From contig JAVBNP010000100.1 in NCBI GenBank assembly GCA_031551455.1, positions 1 to 25,016 on the forward strand: DNA of 25,016 nucleotides. Reading direction: 5' to 3'. How positions within the stretch are numbered: position 1 is the first letter of the stretch; each line of letters opens with the position of its first letter. Made by a program: the position numbers and the translations under genes. The notes beneath the pieces are model-generated. The model saw only the letters and a program-made list of their open reading frames with translations, did no database searches and was not told the origin of the DNA. Positions 23,001-25,016 of the stretch are shown here, in pieces. This DNA is from JAIRLS01 sp031551455 (GTDB lineage Bacteria > Bacteroidota > Bacteroidia > Bacteroidales > UBA4181).

Positions 23001-24590
23001 ATGAAGAAACAAATTATTTTTTTGTCGATGATTTTTATCGCAACCCTCTTTTTTCCGGGGTGTTCGGATAAGGATGAGGACCTTTCGGTGAAAGGTGTTG
23101 CCGTGAACCCTTCTTCGCTGTCACTGAAACCGGAAGCAGAGCAAACGCTCACGTTGACGTTTTTCCCGGAAAACGTTGCCAACAAAACCGTTACGTGGAC
23201 AACTTCCGACGAAAGCGTGGTTACGGTGAGCAATGCCGGATTGGTAACGGCCGTTAAACCCGGAAACGCCGTTATTACCGTTACCACCGCCGATGGTGGT
23301 GAAAAAGCAACCTGTACCATTACTGTAACGCTTAACGATCCGATTACCGCATCGGGCGAAGTACAAGGCACATGGACGAAATATTCGGTGATCAACGTTA
23401 ACGGTCATATCAATGTACCTGCCGGAAAGAGTCTCACCATTGAGGAAGGCGTGGAAGTGATTGTCAGCACCGTCGGGCAGGATGCCAATAATACAAAAAT
23501 AGAATTTCTCATCAACGGTAATCTTTATTGTTACGGAACCGAAGAAGCGCCGGTAACCTTTACCGTTCCCGCCGGCGAACGTACCGCCGCCAATACTTTT
23601 GCCCGTCTGTGGGGCGGTATCATCGGCAGCGCTGCTTGCAGCGAAATGGCATTCGAACATGTGTTAATCGAATATACGGGAGCCGTTACTACCAAAACGT
23701 CGCCATCCGTTGCAGCCGCATTGTTCAAGCCCGAAGGTGGCGAGGGAATGGTGGCCTTCAATACCAATAACCCCTCGGGGAGATACGTTATTGTCAATTC
23801 CACATTCCGCAACATGGGCGAGGATGCTATTTACGTGCAGGGCGGAAAATGCATCTTTGCCAACAATCTGTTCTATGCCGTGGGCGAAGCCGGCGGCGAA
23901 GCGATTAACGTAAAAGCCGGTTGCAAGGTGGATGCCGCATTCAACGTGATGTACAGCCCCAACACCAACGCTTTGAAAATGACAAATACGAGTGCCGATG
24001 CTCAACGTTATCAAGCACAAATCAACGGGTACAACAATACCATCATTAACTCGGGTTGGCGTCGTGATCCCAATAAACCCAAAGGCGGTTCGGTATGGGC
24101 CGAATCGGGTTGTTTGGTTAATATTTATAATAATTTGATTGTTAACTGTATGTTTGCCGCCAAAGCGCCTTCGTTCGGAGTAGTCGGCGGTGACGGTCCC
24201 GACTTGAGCAGTAAGATCGATTACAATTTTTATGCGTCGGGTACGGCGACAAGTGCTGTGCCGCAACATATTACCAACGGAACGGTAACTGCTTACGATG
24301 GTTTTAAACCCGGGGTAAAAGATGTGGTATTCGGTGACCACGATGTACGCGGAACAGCTGCCGGCGACAAAGATCCGTTGTTCGAAAATTTCCCGTTTTC
24401 CGATAACCCTTTGTTATCGTATACCTATAATACATCGTGGGATTTTCACTTGAAAGCCGGATCGCCCGCACTCAGCGGTGCCTATACCGGGTTAACGCCT
24501 TATTATGCTGCTGAGGGCATTACCATCAACGGTAAAACGTACAAGTCGCCCGGTCCCGCAACATATTTCGGGGCATTCGGGACGAAATAA
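23001..24590 (+). CDS. Big_2 Ig-like and beta-helix lipoprotein
   Basis: A 529-residue lipoprotein: KKQ start, hydrophobic core, lipobox FFPGC with C21 and an acidic tail (SDKDED) that favours surface display in Bacteroidetes. Residues about 28-112 form a Big_2 Ig-like domain (LSLKPEAEQTLTLTF, TWTTSDESVVTVSNAGLVTAV). Residues about 115-500 carry the short repeats of a right-handed parallel beta-helix (GNLYCYGTEEAPVTF, FRNMGEDAIYVQGGKCIFANNLFY). It lies 36 bp after the receptor gene and is probably its surface partner, taking the place SusD has in glycan systems. Ligand binding or polymer cleavage is possible; no catalytic residues are evident. Confidence 0.88.
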   Translation: MKKQIIFLSMIFIATLFFPGCSDKDEDLSVKGVAVNPSSLSLKPEAEQTLTLTFFPENVANKTVTWTTSDESVVTVSNAGLVTAVKPGNAVITVTTADGGEKATCTITVTLNDPITASGEVQGTWTKYSVINVNGHINVPAGKSLTIEEGVEVIVSTVGQDANNTKIEFLINGNLYCYGTEEAPVTFTVPAGERTAANTFARLWGGIIGSAACSEMAFEHVLIEYTGAVTTKTSPSVAAALFKPEGGEGMVAFNTNNPSGRYVIVNSTFRNMGEDAIYVQGGKCIFANNLFYAVGEAGGEAINVKAGCKVDAAFNVMYSPNTNALKMTNTSADAQRYQAQINGYNNTIINSGWRRDPNKPKGGSVWAESGCLVNIYNNLIVNCMFAAKAPSFGVVGGDGPDLSSKIDYNFYASGTATSAVPQHITNGTVTAYDGFKPGVKDVVFGDHDVRGTAAGDKDPLFENFPFSDNPLLSYTYNTSWDFHLKAGSPALSGAYTGLTPYYAAEGITINGKTYKSPGPATYFGAFGTK

Positions 24591-24702
24591 ACGAAAAAAT
24601 CGCCATTGCGGAGTCTGTTTTTCACCGGGAGAGGATATAAGTTCCTGCCGGTCGATAAACGCTCAAAGCAGCGAGATAAAAACATGAATTAAAAAAACAG
24701 CA

Positions 24703-25016
24703 ATGAAAAGATTTGTCATCAGTACTTTTTTCGTTCTGATCAGCATCGTTTGCGTATTCGCCGCGCCCGGAGACAGCCTTCGAGCCTTGCTTCCGAAATT
24801 ACCCGACAATGCGGTTAATTTCATTCTGGCCAACGATTTGGGGCGGAACGGTTACTACGAACAAAAACCGATTGCGCGACTCATGGGTTTCACGGCCGAA
24901 AATGCCGATATCGAGATGATTGCGGCGGCGGGCGATGTGCATCATTTCAAAGGCGTGGCAAGCGTGCAAGATCCTTTATGGATGACCAATTATGAATTGA
25001 TTTACGACCATCCCGA
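24703..25016 (+). CDS. Purple-acid-phosphatase-like metallophosphoesterase, N-terminal part
   Basis: The gene runs off the right edge; 104 codons are present. MKRFVISTFFVLISIVCVFA is a signal peptide. After it, NFILANDLGRNGYYEQKPIARLMG and MIAAAGDVHHFKGVASVQDPLW match the first two metal motifs of tartrate-resistant (type 5) acid phosphatases, where the usual GDwG and GDNFY are replaced by NDLG and GDVHH. The first Asp and the GD motif are kept; His of VHH could be a ligand. It would hydrolyse phosphomonoesters in the periplasm or outside. It is the third gene of the TonB operon, 112 bp after the lipoprotein. Confidence 0.8.
   Translation, partial: MKRFVISTFFVLISIVCVFAAPGDSLRALLPKLPDNAVNFILANDLGRNGYYEQKPIARLMGFTAENADIEMIAAAGDVHHFKGVASVQDPLWMTNYELIYDHP

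Overview
The window looks like a chromosomal segment of a Bacteroidales-type bacterium. The sequence-level reasons are the many promoter elements of the Bacteroidetes TAnnTTTG (-7) type in front of genes, A-rich start regions without Shine-Dalgarno motifs, a TonB-dependent receptor followed by a lipoprotein with a Bacteroidetes-style lipobox, and families common in that phylum (DUF3795, DUF6064, DUF3089, small WRWHINFCPGW protein, GH13 with a signal peptide). No rRNA, tRNA, CRISPR array, transposase or prophage gene was seen.

Layout. 1-3.6 kb: a secreted DUF3089 hydrolase, a small Cys-rich ORF, and a methyltransferase-rsgA operon with a long leader and a strong terminator. 3.8-8.6 kb: a DUF6064 membrane protein, a four-gene run (YciI, DUF3795, GNAT, isochorismatase-like), a DUF1254/DUF1214 lipoprotein and a small conserved protein. 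8.9-17.5 kb: a patchwork of small single-domain enzymes in which families recur: three AlkD-superfamily HEAT proteins, two YjaB/YiaC-like GNATs (a third GNAT lies at 5.5 kb), a second DUF3795 protein, two VOC proteins, two YdeI/OmpD-associated proteins and one AraC regulator. It is interrupted by an AT-rich secreted TPR-like protein (12.6-13.9 kb) and by a folded 108-bp inverted-repeat element (10.6 kb).

17.6-18.2 kb is the most unusual part. Two nearly identical 33-codon ORFs lie in tandem, 142 bp apart, behind a Bacteroidetes-type promoter. A perfect 13-bp direct repeat with 22-bp period sits upstream of that promoter, and a 21-bp hairpin with a GAAA loop follows the ORFs. Four of the six differences between the copies are synonymous, so both appear to be real peptides. 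The layout (paired operator, promoter, two small cationic peptides each with one Cys, terminator) resembles a regulated peptide locus such as a pheromone, toxin or antimicrobial. No processing or sensor gene is adjacent, so its role is open.

18.3-25 kb: an exported GH13 alpha-glucosidase is divergent from an operon of a TonB-dependent receptor, a Big_2/beta-helix lipoprotein and the start of a purple-acid-phosphatase-like metallophosphoesterase that runs off the window. Both divergent promoters carry 11-bp-phased TTAACA-like repeats ending exactly 9 nt before the -7 box, which is the geometry of a PhoB/OmpR-family response regulator. The phosphatase makes phosphate control an attractive hypothesis.
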